51,757 bases of DNA from Acanthaster planci (Eukaryota > Echinodermata > Asteroidea > Valvatida > Acanthasteridae): positions 224,396 through 276,152 of the forward strand of contig NW_019091561.1 in assembly GCF_001949145.1 (NCBI RefSeq). Direction: 5' to 3'. This document shows, piece after piece, positions 22,680-31,281 of the stretch. Each line of letters starts with the position of its first letter. Within the stretch, counting starts at the first letter, position 1. Below the pieces are notes generated by a model. It made no database searches, was not told the origin of the DNA, and saw nothing but the letters and a program-made list of their open reading frames with translations. A program made the position numbers and the translations under genes.

Positions 22680-23358
22680 TTTCTTGATTATGGATGCTAA
22701 GTCAATGGTGGAAGATGGAAATTCTAAAAGTCTAGTTTATAAAAAAAACATGAGTTTAAATATGTTTAAACAGCCACATTGTGCTCTTATAGTTGGACAG
22801 ACTGGCAGCGGGAAAACCCAGTGGATTTGGAAAGTGAATACCAGTTCGTATTTGAAGCGATCGTAATCATATGTCCGACTTTGTTTAAGAATCAAACGTA
22901 CTTGGCCCACCTGTGGGTGTACACCGACGAAAACGTGTAAAAAGAGAAACTCAACTTGAATGAAGCACTCGACTTGTATCAAAAAATTGTTTGACGATGT
23001 GAATACTTTGTTTATTATAAACGATTGTGCAGCTGATCAGCATATCAAGTATAAGAAAGAGTCGAGGAATAGCAGAACATGTATGTTGAGCAAAATGGCT
23101 TTTAGTTCAAGGCATTACTTGCATCCATGCTGGCTTTTAACGCAAAAGTATAACACTGTGTTGAAAGACTACAGAAGCAATACGGGGTGGGTTGCGATAT
23201 TTCGTTGTGAGGATCAAAATTCTTTGGATCAGTGTTTGGAAGAGGACAATATGATACCTCATGAAGAGCGGGAATGGTTGAAACGCCATCTAAGAGATGT
23301 GAAATTTATTAAGTTGGTTATAAACAGTGAGCCTCCTGTCTCTTATTTACTTGAATAA
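22680..23358 (+). pseudogene. Polinton A32-like packaging ATPase, broken
   Basis: A FtsK/HerA-superfamily ATPase that would pump the genome into capsids. The Walker A loop GQTGSGKTQW lies at 22795. VIICPTLFKNQTYLAH follows in a shifted frame (22862-22935), with one stop after TDENV. The frame then returns for TLFIINDC (23005), the Walker B region, in which the usual acidic pair reads N-D. The sensor-like WLLTQKYNTVLKD (23131) and WVAIFRCEDQNSLDQCL (23190) follow, and the end is open to a normal stop at 23358. Two frameshifts and a stop make it non-functional. Confidence 0.9.
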
Positions 23359-23395
23359 AAATTAAATAAATATAATTATTTAAAATAAAACAACA

Positions 23396-24000
23396 ATGGC
23401 AGAAGAAACTAAGATTTGCATTACATGTAAAAAGTCAAAAGACTTGTCTAATTTTAAAGTAAAAATAAATGGAAATACAAATGTTAATTGTAACCATTGT
23501 ATTAAAAAAGGAAAGATTTATCGTGAAAGAAAAAATGTCCTCACGGTCAAAGAAAGAGTCTGTGTGGAATGTAACAACTTAGGTATCTGTGAACAGGGTA
23601 AACAAAAGGTAAAAATTGTGGAGGCGTTGACATTTGTAAACATGGTAAACGAAAAGGCAGGTGTAAAGATTGTGGAGGTATGTCAATCTGTGACGATGGT
23701 AGAGTGAGACATGATTGTAAAATATGCAGTGACGAAATTAAAATTACTATTAATCAATGGATTAGTGGTTGTCGATGATACGATAAAAACACAATCACTT
23801 CGATCCAAACCATATTATAGATACTGACTTTTTCATGGATTATTAGGAGATCACGAATAGTGTTATTACGAGGATTGCAAAGTAAAACTGCAATATTTAG
23901 AATATAAACCTGATTTGGGAACCATCGAGCATTTAAACAACTCGCTAGGTCATATTAAAAGCAATTGCGTATAATGCTGTCTGTCTTGCAATGCTTAGAG
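23396..24000 (+). pseudogene. Zinc-ribbon repeat and HNH-like endonuclease protein, broken
   Basis: The N-terminus has ICITCKKSKDLSNF and NCNHCIKKGK, a four-cysteine zinc site. Repeats of about 17 residues follow, of the form GxxICxHGKRKxRCKDCGG; one lies in the ATG frame and the others in the +1 frame from about 23605. After a decayed middle, the segment at 23858-23990 reads CYYEDCKVKLQYLEY, then IEHLNNSLGHIKSNC and CCLSCN. The arrangement C-x4-C ... GH-x3-N-C-x-x-C-x-x-C-N is that of HNH or endonuclease VII zinc nucleases. At least three stops and one frameshift are present. Nuclease activity is inferred from the motif only; a structural or recombination role is possible. Confidence 0.7.
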
Positions 24001-24001
24001 G

Positions 24002-24090
24002 AAGTCTGACAGACTTGTTAGTTGTCTCTTTGCTTAAGATTTGTTTTAAATTGGTGTAACTGGACTGATATAGTCCATTTACACCAATTT
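24002..24090 (+). terminator. Paired hairpins after the HNH-like gene
   Basis: AAGTCTG/CAGACTT (24002-24016) forms a 7-bp stem with a 1-nt centre. A longer stem pairs 24048-24066 with 24072-24090: 12 bp, one mismatch, then 6 bp, with a 5-nt loop. The hairpins fall exactly between two genes and could mark transcript ends as hairpins do in some giant viruses. That role is inferred. Confidence 0.5.
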
Positions 24091-24117
24091 GCTATTTCTT
24101 GTAAGTAAATAACAGCT

Positions 24118-24219
24118 ATGTTGGAATACATGCAAGTAATTATCCAGTTTATTATCGCAATCACCTTGACCTATTATACATATGAATACATACGTATCAA
24201 ACGTTTAACCAATTTATAA
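24118..24219 (+). CDS. Polinton small membrane protein, 33 aa
   Basis: An intact short frame from ATG to TAA: MLEYMQVIIQFIIAITLTYY and then a basic end with YIRIKRLTNL. It has one hydrophobic segment of about 17 residues and a positively charged C-terminus, so a single-pass type protein. It is preceded by the strong hairpin at 24048-24090 and followed after 14 bases by the next ORF. Its survival may just reflect its small size. Confidence 0.6.
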   Translation: MLEYMQVIIQFIIAITLTYYTYEYIRIKRLTNL

Positions 24220-24233
24220 AGCTTATAATTAAA

Positions 24234-24805
24234 ATGGATGACATCAAATCAATCTTATTCACGAAAACAGAATCCGCCAAAATTTCTGAAACAAACCCAG
24301 CGTCAAGGATAGACTTTGCGTAGTCGTGGCCTTGGGCAAATCTAAAAAATACTTTGGGAAAGATTATACCATCAAGGATATTGAATCATTAAATCTGGCC
24401 GAGCAAGAAAAACTGTTTAATCTTTACGAAGTTCGATTCGGCAAAGAAATTGTCAAGACGTGGGGCAATGCAATTTTGAATCTATACGCACGGATTTTAT
24501 GAATAGCCACGCCTATCGACCTTTTGGAATTTAATGTGGATTTAAAATCAGAAGAAAATCTAACCAAAGATTTAAAAGAGGACCCCATCATCAGACAAAG
24601 CATGGGTCACCTGCCGAGCAAGCTGTGCTACAAGTATGGTGCTTACTTTTCACCACTGGTGGCAACATTTATTACAACAAAACATTTGGCCATCAATAAA
24701 AGCATGTCTATTATAAAAGAAGATGTCAACAGAAGAGAAATAATTACCACTGGTTCCACCATCGAGTCCGGTGAAGCCACAGGTTCAGGTGGTCACCAAG
24801 AGTAA
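24234..24805 (+). pseudogene. Polinton conserved ORF of unknown role, broken
   Basis: Starts MDDIKSILFTKTESAKISET, stops at RIDFA, and resumes in another frame with VVALGKSKKYFGKDYTI. A TGA after LYARIL is followed in the same frame by IATPIDLLEFNVDLKSEENL, then GHLPSKLCYKYGAYFSPLVA. The ORF is mostly helical and charged. The layout resembles a protein often found beside the capsid genes in animal Polintons, but I cannot name its function. Confidence 0.55.
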
Positions 24806-25020
24806 GAACCCTAAAAGAGTGGAACAGGGAAAATGCCTGGCGGAACATAATAAAAAGATGAAGCAACAGCTCGCTAGGTTGAAAATCAGAGAACCAAACC
24901 CGAAGCAAAATCCCTAAGTAAGTTCTACACAGAAAACAGAAACTTGATTCTGGGCGGACTGGTGATCGGTGTGTTGGCCCTCACATTGTTTTTAAAACAA
25001 TCCGGATCTGAAAACTCGGA
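24790..25020 (+). pseudogene. Polinton basic single-pass membrane protein
   Basis: Overlaps the end of the preceding ORF in another frame: KNPKRVEQGKCLAEHNKKMK, then a stop after PKQNP, then LILGGLVIGVLALTLFL, a clear membrane segment, followed by KQSGSENS. The basic N-terminal stretch and one membrane helix are a common pattern among Polinton minor virion proteins. The open frame continues to 25387 only because it reads antisense through the minus-strand genes. Confidence 0.5.
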
Positions 25021-25120
25021 GAGAGGATCGATAACTGAAACAGCGCTAGAGTTTAAAGTTTGCAGGCTACTCGTTGCGATTTGTAAATTGTTGTTGTATC
25101 CTTCAAATGTACCAATACGT

Positions 25121-25226
25121 AAATCCATGTCCAAAGGCACCAAATACAAACTGGGCACCACCACAAAATTCTTAAATCCATGTCCAAAGGCACCAAATAC
25201 AATCTGGGCACCACCACAAAATTCAA
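25121..25226. repeat. 53-bp tandem duplication between convergent ORFs
   Basis: Two copies (25121-25173, 25174-25226) of AAATCCATGTCCAAAGGCAC and onward differ at one base near their middle and slightly at the end. As 53 is not a multiple of three, the duplication shifts the frame of any gene running through it. Confidence 0.9.
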
Positions 25227-25263
25227 CAGCGGTTTTGCATACTGCAATGAATCTTGAAACTGG

Positions 25264-25575
25264 TCAATTGACTGCTTCTTTGCTCTGTAATTTACCCTCT
25301 TGTAATTTTGTCGTGCTTGAGCGTATCTTTTCCTTCATATCATTAAAATTCTTAATTTGGGGCAAAATCAATACAAATTCTTCTTGAGACACGTCCCCGT
25401 CTTCAATAGTGTGAAAAACAGACTCATCAATGGTGTTTAGCTTGCCGTCTGCAAGCATTCTGATTTGATTGTGTTTCTTTGTTTTTGCCATCAACTGGAG
25501 ACTGGCATATTTCAACAACATGTAACATCCAAATGCGCCTATAGCAATAGCTTCCATCACTAGCCCAACGGACAC
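25264..25575 (-). CDS. Polinton conserved protein with membrane segment
   Basis: A 103-aa frame. Begins MSVGLVMEAIAIGAFGCYML, a hydrophobic segment. The rest is charged and helical: KHNQIRMLADGKLNTIDESV, DGDVSQEEFVLILPQIKNFN, DMKEKIR. This combination of a Gly-rich hydrophobic head and a tail of the form KHxxIxxLAxxKLNxI ... IS.EEF is familiar from Polinton-derived proteins in many invertebrate genomes, where it lies next to capsid genes. The role is unknown. Upstream GIPGL then a stop suggests the real protein began earlier. Confidence 0.6.
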   Translation of the reverse strand: MSVGLVMEAIAIGAFGCYMLLKYASLQLMAKTKKHNQIRMLADGKLNTIDESVFHTIEDGDVSQEEFVLILPQIKNFNDMKEKIRSSTTKLQEGKLQSKEAVN

Positions 25576-25620
25576 AGTGACGGCCCCTTATAAACCTGGA
25601 ATACCTATGGCGGCTGGTTG

Positions 25621-26337
25621 TCATCTCTTTTTTATATTATACGCATTTTTAAAAATGTCTAGCTCGATCGTAATTTTACCATCTTTGTTGTTGATGATTT
25701 CTTCCCTTTCGTTTCTTAACGAAAATTCAAAACTCGTTATACATCCATTTACAAGTGGTTTAGCAGTGCTTTTGCTTGGGTCTAACACGCTCCACAACAC
25801 ATATGAAGGTTGTCCATTAAAATAATTAAAATGATTGTTCATTTCTTGGCAGTGTATCCAAAGCTCCTTAAAAGGGTTTGTGTTTATCTTCCCTTTGTAA
25901 ATAATGTTTGAAACAAGCCTGCCTCTTGGTAAATTCAATAACTTGCCAACTTCTTTACCAATCGCAATCTGAGATTTCATCTGTCACCATAATTGTAACT
26001 AAATTGAAAATCGCGGTGGACTTTAAAACTCACACCCGGAATGGCATTTGAAATAAAATCAAACCAATCTACATTATAAAACCCCGGTGGAATGACTACA
26101 CTCCTGCATTCTCCAGCTTGTAAAAAAATTCCAGGTGTTTCTCTCTTCTGCAACTCCCGCAGGATCGGGACATTTTTAGAACCCGTAATTAAAGGAGCAT
26201 ACCCTGGTTCGGTTTGAGCAGCTCTGATGATTCTCGTTCGTTTGCCTACAAACCCTTTGCGAATAAATTCTAAAGCTATGCTGCGGGCTTCTATACAAAT
26301 ATCAATTTGTGCTAGAGTTAAAGCATCAGATATTCTA
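25621..26337 (-). pseudogene. Polinton capsid-like structural protein candidate
   Basis: Two abutting minus-strand segments. 26337-25985 reads ALEFIRKGFVGKRTRIIRAA ... VVIPPGFYNVDWFDFISNAI and ends at a stop. 25980-25621 begins at an ATG overlapping that stop and reads KEVGKLLNLPRGRLVSNIIY, ELWIHCQEMNNHFNYFNGQP, then FEFSLRNEREEI ... DGKITIELDIF. The order IPPGFY, LNLP, YVHC-like and a terminal beta-rich NE-x-GE segment matches a recurrent virion-type protein of invertebrate Polintons that is probably a jelly-roll. The capsid role is inferred. The split into two frames looks like a frameshift. Confidence 0.5.
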
Positions 26338-26637
26338 TCAAAGTGGCAATTTTTTTATTAAATTTCCAAGAACTCCATATTCCCTTTTTAAATATACTAT
26401 TTGTCTGTTGAGGTCATTTATTTTTTGGTTCAATGAGGTGCTGTATTCATCTAGACTTCCTGCCTCATAAGCTCGAATATAATCTCTGATTATGTCATAA
26501 AACAAAAACGAAGTATCTACCTCTACTTCTGAGAACAGCACTCTAATGTCGTTTAACTGGTCTATTAAACTTATATCAATATCTTGTGTATTAGGTCTGA
26601 TATTTGCTGGGCTTGGTGGATCGGGTATTTCACTCAT
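26338..26637 (-). CDS. Polinton coiled-coil protein, N-terminal part of the structural gene
   Basis: 99 residues from MSEIPDPPSPANIRPN. The middle, DIRVLFSEVEVDTSFLFYDI, and the end, LNQKINDLNRQIVYLKREYG, predict helices with heptad-like spacing. It is followed after a frameshift near 26338-26345 by the structural segment at 26337-25621, so both may be one protein of about 330 residues. Confidence 0.5.
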   Translation of the reverse strand: MSEIPDPPSPANIRPNTQDIDISLIDQLNDIRVLFSEVEVDTSFLFYDIIRDYIRAYEAGSLDEYSTSLNQKINDLNRQIVYLKREYGVLGNLIKKLPL

Positions 26638-26732
26638 TTTGCTCAGTCTCCTTCCAGTAGGACTTCCTCTGACCTGAGTTTGCCATTCGATTTCAGTGGA
26701 TTTTGTAAAGTTAAAATATCCCGGGTAAAAAC

Positions 26733-26882
26733 TTACTTTTTGACTTGTACGGCCTTGTCACCTTTTAAATTATCAATGGCATTTTCTAATTCAAACGTCT
26801 GCTCACTTTCGGTCAAATAAAAAGAATGAGTTTCTGTGTCTGTTTTATAATAAACAGTTTTAAATAAGACCTTCTTCTTCAT
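26733..26882 (-). CDS. Polinton short ORF, 49 aa
   Basis: MKKKVLFKTVYYKTDTETHS ... ENAIDNLKGDKAVQVKK, intact from ATG to TAA. Mixed beta and charged residues, no recognisable motif. It lies between two minus-strand Polinton ORFs with short spacers. Confidence 0.45.
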   Translation of the reverse strand: MKKKVLFKTVYYKTDTETHSFYLTESEQTFELENAIDNLKGDKAVQVKK

Positions 26883-26911
26883 AAAGTTTACATTTTCATA
26901 ACGGCATGTTC

Positions 26912-27363
26912 CTAATGTTTATCCGAAACTTGAAATGGGTCTTTTACTTTGTCTACCGTTTCTTCCATCATGTCTTGATAATAGACGGCAATAAAGGCGC
27001 GAAGTGGTTTTCCTCTAGAGATCTTGCCTCCTAAAATTTGGTTTAGTTTGTGTTCTATGCCACCCGCTTCATCTTCCGTCAGTTGAATGTCTAGTTGTTT
27101 GAGTATTTTGTTTGTTTTAGATTTGGGCTTTTTATAAACAAAACGCTGATTGTATTTGCCGCCTACGTTTTCTACTTCAAAGTCTGTATAAGGCTGTAAT
27201 CTTTTACAACAATCGTGGCAATTCACAAATTCCTTTTCTATTCTTTTATTGATGTGCGGACATGTGTCTTCTTCGGTTTTACATAAGTTCCTGATGTTTT
27301 TTTTTTGTTAATTAAAGCATACAACTCTCGTACACCTGGCGGTAGAAAATAGCTGGTCATCAT
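26912..27363 (-). pseudogene. Polinton conserved ORF with CxxC motif
   Basis: The start at 27363 gives MMTSYFLPPGVRELYALINK. A frameshift in an A-run near 27300 breaks it, and the 27226-26912 frame continues MNCHDCCKRLQPYTDFEVEN ... GKISRGKPLRAFIAVYYQDM. The NCHDCCKRL segment suggests a small zinc knuckle, and the tail FIAVYYQDMMEETVDKVKDP recalls a protein regularly found in invertebrate Polintons. Function unknown. Confidence 0.5.
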
Positions 27364-27401
27364 CTTTTATAAATAGTATTAATTCTTTTAAATAAAAATA
27401 A

Positions 27402-27427
27402 CCTCATTATCCCAGTGGACAATGAGG
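27402..27427. terminator. Hairpin upstream of the CxxC ORF
   Basis: CCTCATT (27402-27408) pairs with AATGAGG (27421-27427) around a 12-nt loop, in the spacer between two minus-strand genes. Confidence 0.4.
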
Positions 27428-27615
27428 CTTTAGAGTCAAATTTTAATATACGTTAATTACTCCAGGTCGCTGTTATCACTATAGGATCCATTAAAAATTG
27501 CAATGCTATTGTGTTTTTGAATTTATGTGTTAAGAGATATTTTTCACTTTCTTAAGCCACAGGGACATGGCGAGTTTTCTTTTCTATAAAAACAAGTTGA
27601 TAAATAATGATAAAC

Positions 27616-27639
27616 AACTCTCTTTTTTACCAGAGAGTT
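27616..27639. terminator. Hairpin after the Cys-rich gene
   Basis: AACTCTCT (27616-27623) pairs with AGAGAGTT (27632-27639) around an 8-nt T-rich loop, about 160 bp beyond the stop of the Cys-rich gene on the minus strand. Confidence 0.45.
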
Positions 27640-27796
27640 TGCTTTTGCAATTCTGGCGGGGTCAAATGGTCCATGGACAACGTTTGGATTTTTATTATAA
27701 GCATTGAGATGTCCATGGTCGTCGGTTATAAGTTTGGTTTGACATGATTCTTATTTTATATCAGATGTAATAATTTTTTATCATTTTTTTTTCGGC

Positions 27797-28591
27797 TTAA
27801 TCTGCCACGTCTATTAAACGTGCGTAATGGTCTTCGGTTAATGGTAGTGCTGGAGGAGTCATACTTATTTCTACATCTTTGTCATGTTCAATTATCAAAC
27901 CAAGTTTTCCTACATCTTTATCCAAGTCAGATTCTTCATATTGGGATCATATTCTCTTTTCAATCTCATCCTTTTGTAGCAACCATAACCACTATCATCT
28001 TCGTATACAAATACTAAATATGATTCACCAGATAAATCACAGCAGTTGATGCAACAAAAACAATCTTTGCAGCTTTCACAATCGATAAAGAGTTTACATT
28101 CGATGCATTTTTCACAGTGCTGACAGTTATTAGAATTATCAAAACCAACACATTGTTAACAATCACCACAGTTCAAGCAATCTTGCATCTTTCACAACTG
28201 TTCTTGTTTTCACAATCATCACAGTTTTCACAATTTTTACAATCTATGCACGCGATGCAGTTTTACAATCGTTGATGCCTTAACATCCAATGCAAGTTTC
28301 ACAGTTAAAACAATTATGAGAATTTTCACGATTAGTGCATTCTTTGCAATTAACATTACATGTGCAATCTTCGCAATCATCACATATTTCGTGGTCATTG
28401 CAAATATCACATTCGGAGCAAGATTTACAATATTTGCAATCTACACAATCGTTACATTGATCGATATGTATAGAGTTTAAACAATGTTTAGAATCACGAG
28501 CATCTATCACGTTAAGAGACTGACTTGTGTTTTTGCAAAAATAACAATTAACATTGGTTTTCTGGTTTGGCATCTCTGTTTTAATATACAT
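27797..28591 (-). pseudogene. Polinton Cys-every-third-residue protein, broken
   Basis: Starts MYIKTEMPNQKTNVNCYFCK. From residue about 45 cysteine appears in long runs at every third position: QCNDCVDCKYCKSCSECDIC, then CDDCEDC, CKNCIACIDCKNCENCDDC and CEKCIECKLFIDCESCKDC, interrupted by Asn/Asp-rich spacers (NRENSHN, ENKNS). The C-terminal 70 residues are different: SGESYLVFVYEDDSGYGCYK, then PPALPLTEDHYARLIDVAD and a stop at 27797. At least three frameshifts or stops (near 28265, 28190, 27945) break it. A fold built on a 3-residue Cys ladder, either metal-binding or a disulphide-rich solenoid, is plausible. The function is unknown. Confidence 0.65.
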
Positions 28592-28644
28592 TGAGAGAAT
28601 TTTTTGTAATTTTTCTTAAACCCCATTCTTCATTTTTGGAGGGT

Positions 28645-28751
28645 GTTTTTTTCATTTTTCCCAAGGTGGGAGAGGGCCCGAGAAAGGGGTGAGGAGGGTC
28701 AGGTAGGTATACAGGAGAAAAGTCGATCTGAAACTCTCTTCCTATACTACT
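28645..28751 (-). repeat. Polinton right terminal inverted repeat
   Basis: The reverse complement of the left repeat, ending CCTATACTACT at 28751. It has about 18 bases (around 28691-28710) that the left copy lacks. Confidence 0.9.
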
Positions 28752-28967
28752 GGAAGTGTGTTATATACATGTAATTTATAATCTGAAAGCACACCTTTAT
28801 TTTACAAAACCAATTCAGGAAGTGTTAATACCAATTTGGCAAACTTTCAAGAAAATATGTGGCCTTAAATATTGGGACATAGTGTAACATAAAACAAATC
28901 AAACATGATTTCAGTTGCACAAGGTGACCAGGGTATCCTATGCATGATGTCCAATACTTTTCCCTAC

Positions 28968-29177
28968 CTTTCCAGGGACTGTAGCTAATGGCAAATAACC
29001 GTTGACCAAATTCTGGTAAGTTATACTCTCGAACATATTTTCCAGAGTCAGCCTCAAAGCATTGTATCCGTCCATTTTCCCGATCAGCAACACAAAGTTG
29101 CTGCCTGCTTGGGACAAATGTCAGGCTGTGAGGTATGGAGAAGGTGCTTGGCTCCGGGTCAATGGAAAGTTCTCTGC
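28968..29177 (-). CDS. PAM: PAM exon, PAL domain with second zinc His and catalytic Arg
   Basis: A 210-nt exon with acceptor TTTTGTAG above 29177 and donor GTAGGG below 28968. Reads RELSIDPEPSTFSIPHSLTF, then QLCVADRENGRIQCFEADSG, then FGQRLFAISYSPWK. The His of IPHSL corresponds to rat PAL zinc ligand H690 and the Arg of ADRENGR to catalytic R706. It starts with two bases of a split Gly codon shared with the exon at 38832-39130 and ends with one base of a Gly codon continued at 18222. Confidence 0.95.
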
Positions 29178-30275
29178 CTACAAAATTAAGAAGATGATCT
29201 CACTAAATATTTATCACAAACAAATTACTTAATACATACACGGTAATTAATTTATGGGAAAACTGGCAATCTTAATAATACAATACTGGAAACTATCAAT
29301 CAAAGGGACGACTTTGGCCCATTAACAATGACATTATGATGATGCTCTCATGTACAAACTGACCTCACAAGTCACATGACATCCCTTCAAATTAATACAC
29401 GTAAAACACAAATTACTTTGGAACCAGAAGTATAATCCAAATGAAGGAGCAATTGCAGAATACCCCGCCACTCCAAAAAAACGACCCGTGGAATGACTTG
29501 TTACGTGGGTACGAGGTGAAAATTCCTTGAGAAGAGAGTCACACTATGACCTGTACCTGGCTATGGCATTGATCATGTGAGGTGGTGGGATATTCTGCAA
29601 TTGAGCCCACATGAATCCTGAAGATGCATGGATGAGTTACAAGTGGAAACTGAGGTGATGCCACCACGACATCATCAAGAGATGTACTATTAATGTGGCA
29701 ACACTTAAAGGTCAATTACTCTGGAACTACAAGTCTGATCCTTATGAATCTATGCATAGACATATGCAGGGATGTATTGTATCTATAAGTCAAAGTGATA
29801 TCAAAATGATGTCTTTAAAGGTCAAGATACCTGTTAAAATTGTAACAATAAAATACAATTTCACAAAACTTCAATTCCCATGAATTGTTGCACTTGTTGA
29901 GGGAAGGACTTTACAAATATGAAATTGGGGAGATATTTGGATGACATCACCAAAAGCCATGTAATACCCCTTGAAATTTTTTCAAAAAACACATTGAGAC
30001 CAATTACTCCAGAACTGAGTCCAATCCATGTGACTCTTTGTACATGTAAATCTAGGAATGTAATGAGTAGTATTACATTCCCTTTAACCCTATCCATATC
30101 ATATTGAAATTTGAGAATATGGGACTGTTAGAAAGCATTTAAATCCCATTACCATGGAGCTGTAAGTGCTATCCTCATGAATTTGGTTTGCAAATCATTC
30201 TATAAATAAATGGTCCAAAGTGGGACATATAGGCCAAAAGTTTGATAACTGTTTACTACCCTGTAGCATTATGGT
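29178..30275. repeat. PAM intron with degenerate dispersed repeat units
   Basis: No gene. A motif of the form TTACTCTGGAACTACAAGTC-x-GATCC recurs in diverged form at about 29412, 29711, 30001 and 30148, each followed by a GAAT/GACT-type word about 10 bases later. The spacings (299, 290, 147) suggest an old tandem array with a unit near 147 bp. The interval between the PAM exon and 29400 shows nothing. Confidence 0.45.
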
Positions 30276-30278
30276 TTA

Positions 30279-31278
30279 GGGAACATTTAAACAATTGGGA
30301 ATGTTCCCATTCCATTGGACTGGTCACACTGGAATGCTGGCATTTCCATCCGAACGTGCCCGCATCGCAGGCACGTTCCAGACCGTTCCAGGCAGCGTTC
30401 CATTGGGAATAAGTGTCTCTAGTGGAACAGTCCTGCTGTTACAATCGCAATCAGGAATAAAGATTTTTGGCATTCACTTCCTAAAGTCTGTGTCTGAAGG
30501 ACGGTAGCTGGAGTGTTGTATTTTGTCATTTATTCCTTATGAGGGTTAACTTCTCTCCCGTTTTTCTCTTCCACATTCACCATGACAAATCTTAACAATG
30601 AATTTAGAGTATATCTGGACACAGTTAATTTTATTGTGTTAATGTTAATGTCTGTACTCACAAGTGTTTTATTCATTGTCGGGTTTGTGTGATAGAGGGA
30701 ATCATCATCGCAATGTTTCACACTTAAGTATTCCATCATATCAGAAACAATTTGGAAACCTAACCTGCAACTTAAGGGGTGTGGGGTGAGGTATCCAAAT
30801 ATCACGAACAAGGTTGAATGACACGACTAAGACAATTAAGCTCGGCACTGGCACACTGATACACACAGCGACATATACTCTGCATGAAGCCAGCAAGCAG
30901 TGATTCTCACTTTTGTATCTCTGTTAAAAACAAAATTTCCATAATCACATTAACAAATTTTTCCACATCACATTTCCATCTCAGGTTTACTTACAATTCT
31001 TATTCAAAATTAGGCCTATCATAAACCAAAGTAGATTACCTACGCTCGTTTGTCATGGCGGGCTCCGTTTTTGGACATTGCCTAAGATTTGTACATGGGC
31101 GATATGAAGCTACCCGAATGAGGATGCTCCGATGGGAACGTGTACTGTTCTCACAAAGGAGCACCGTGTGGAATGTCTCGTTCCCAACAGAGCAGCTGTC
31201 CATTCCAGAATGAGAACAGGGAGTTCCAATGGGAACATTCCAACCGTTCCAAATTTTGAGATGCTCCCTTATGTTCCC
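30279..31278. mobile_element. PIF/Harbinger-like non-autonomous element, 1.0 kb
   Basis: Bounded by GGGAACAT and ATGTTCCC with the 3-bp direct repeat TTA (30276-30278, 31279-31281); Harbinger elements duplicate TWA and have termini beginning GGG. Further in, GGGAATGTTCCCATT (left) corresponds to the reverse complement of AATGGGAACATTCC (right). The sub-terminal regions are full of GTTCC/GGAAC words, as expected for transposase-binding sites. There is no transposase. Confidence 0.7.
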
Positions 31279-31281
31279 TTA

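Larger units (their letters stand above)
18722..28751 (+). mobile_element. Polinton/Maverick, 10.0 kb, decayed
   Basis: Starts and ends with AGTAGTATAGGAAGAGAGTTT-type terminal inverted repeats of about 90-107 bp and is flanked by the 5-bp direct repeat GGAAG; Polintons usually duplicate 6 bp, and the sixth base may have diverged. The left half carries DNA polymerase B, packaging ATPase, zinc/HNH protein, a small membrane protein and a conserved ORF on the plus strand. The right half runs on the minus strand and carries structural-protein candidates and a Cys-rich protein. No retroviral-type integrase, adenovirus-like protease or full-length major capsid gene was recognised, and the size is well below the usual 15-20 kb, so internal deletion is likely. 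Every large gene is broken. It is a viral relic fixed in a PAM intron. Confidence 0.9.

Noticed and set aside
24944-25387. A 147-aa plus-strand ORF
   Set aside because: Only its first 30 residues (the membrane segment) look real. The rest is antisense to the minus-strand Polinton gene and contains the 53-bp duplication.
28020-28500. CRISPR-like array suggested by regularly spaced GCAATC/CACAATC words
   Set aside because: The regularity is a 9-nt codon pattern for Cys-x-x repeats in a reading frame, with no fixed repeat and spacer.
18722-28751. Bacterial or phage contamination as the source of the polymerase and ATPase genes
   Set aside because: Polinton-type terminal repeats and a flanking direct repeat place the block inside a PAM intron, and the gene set is the Polinton one.
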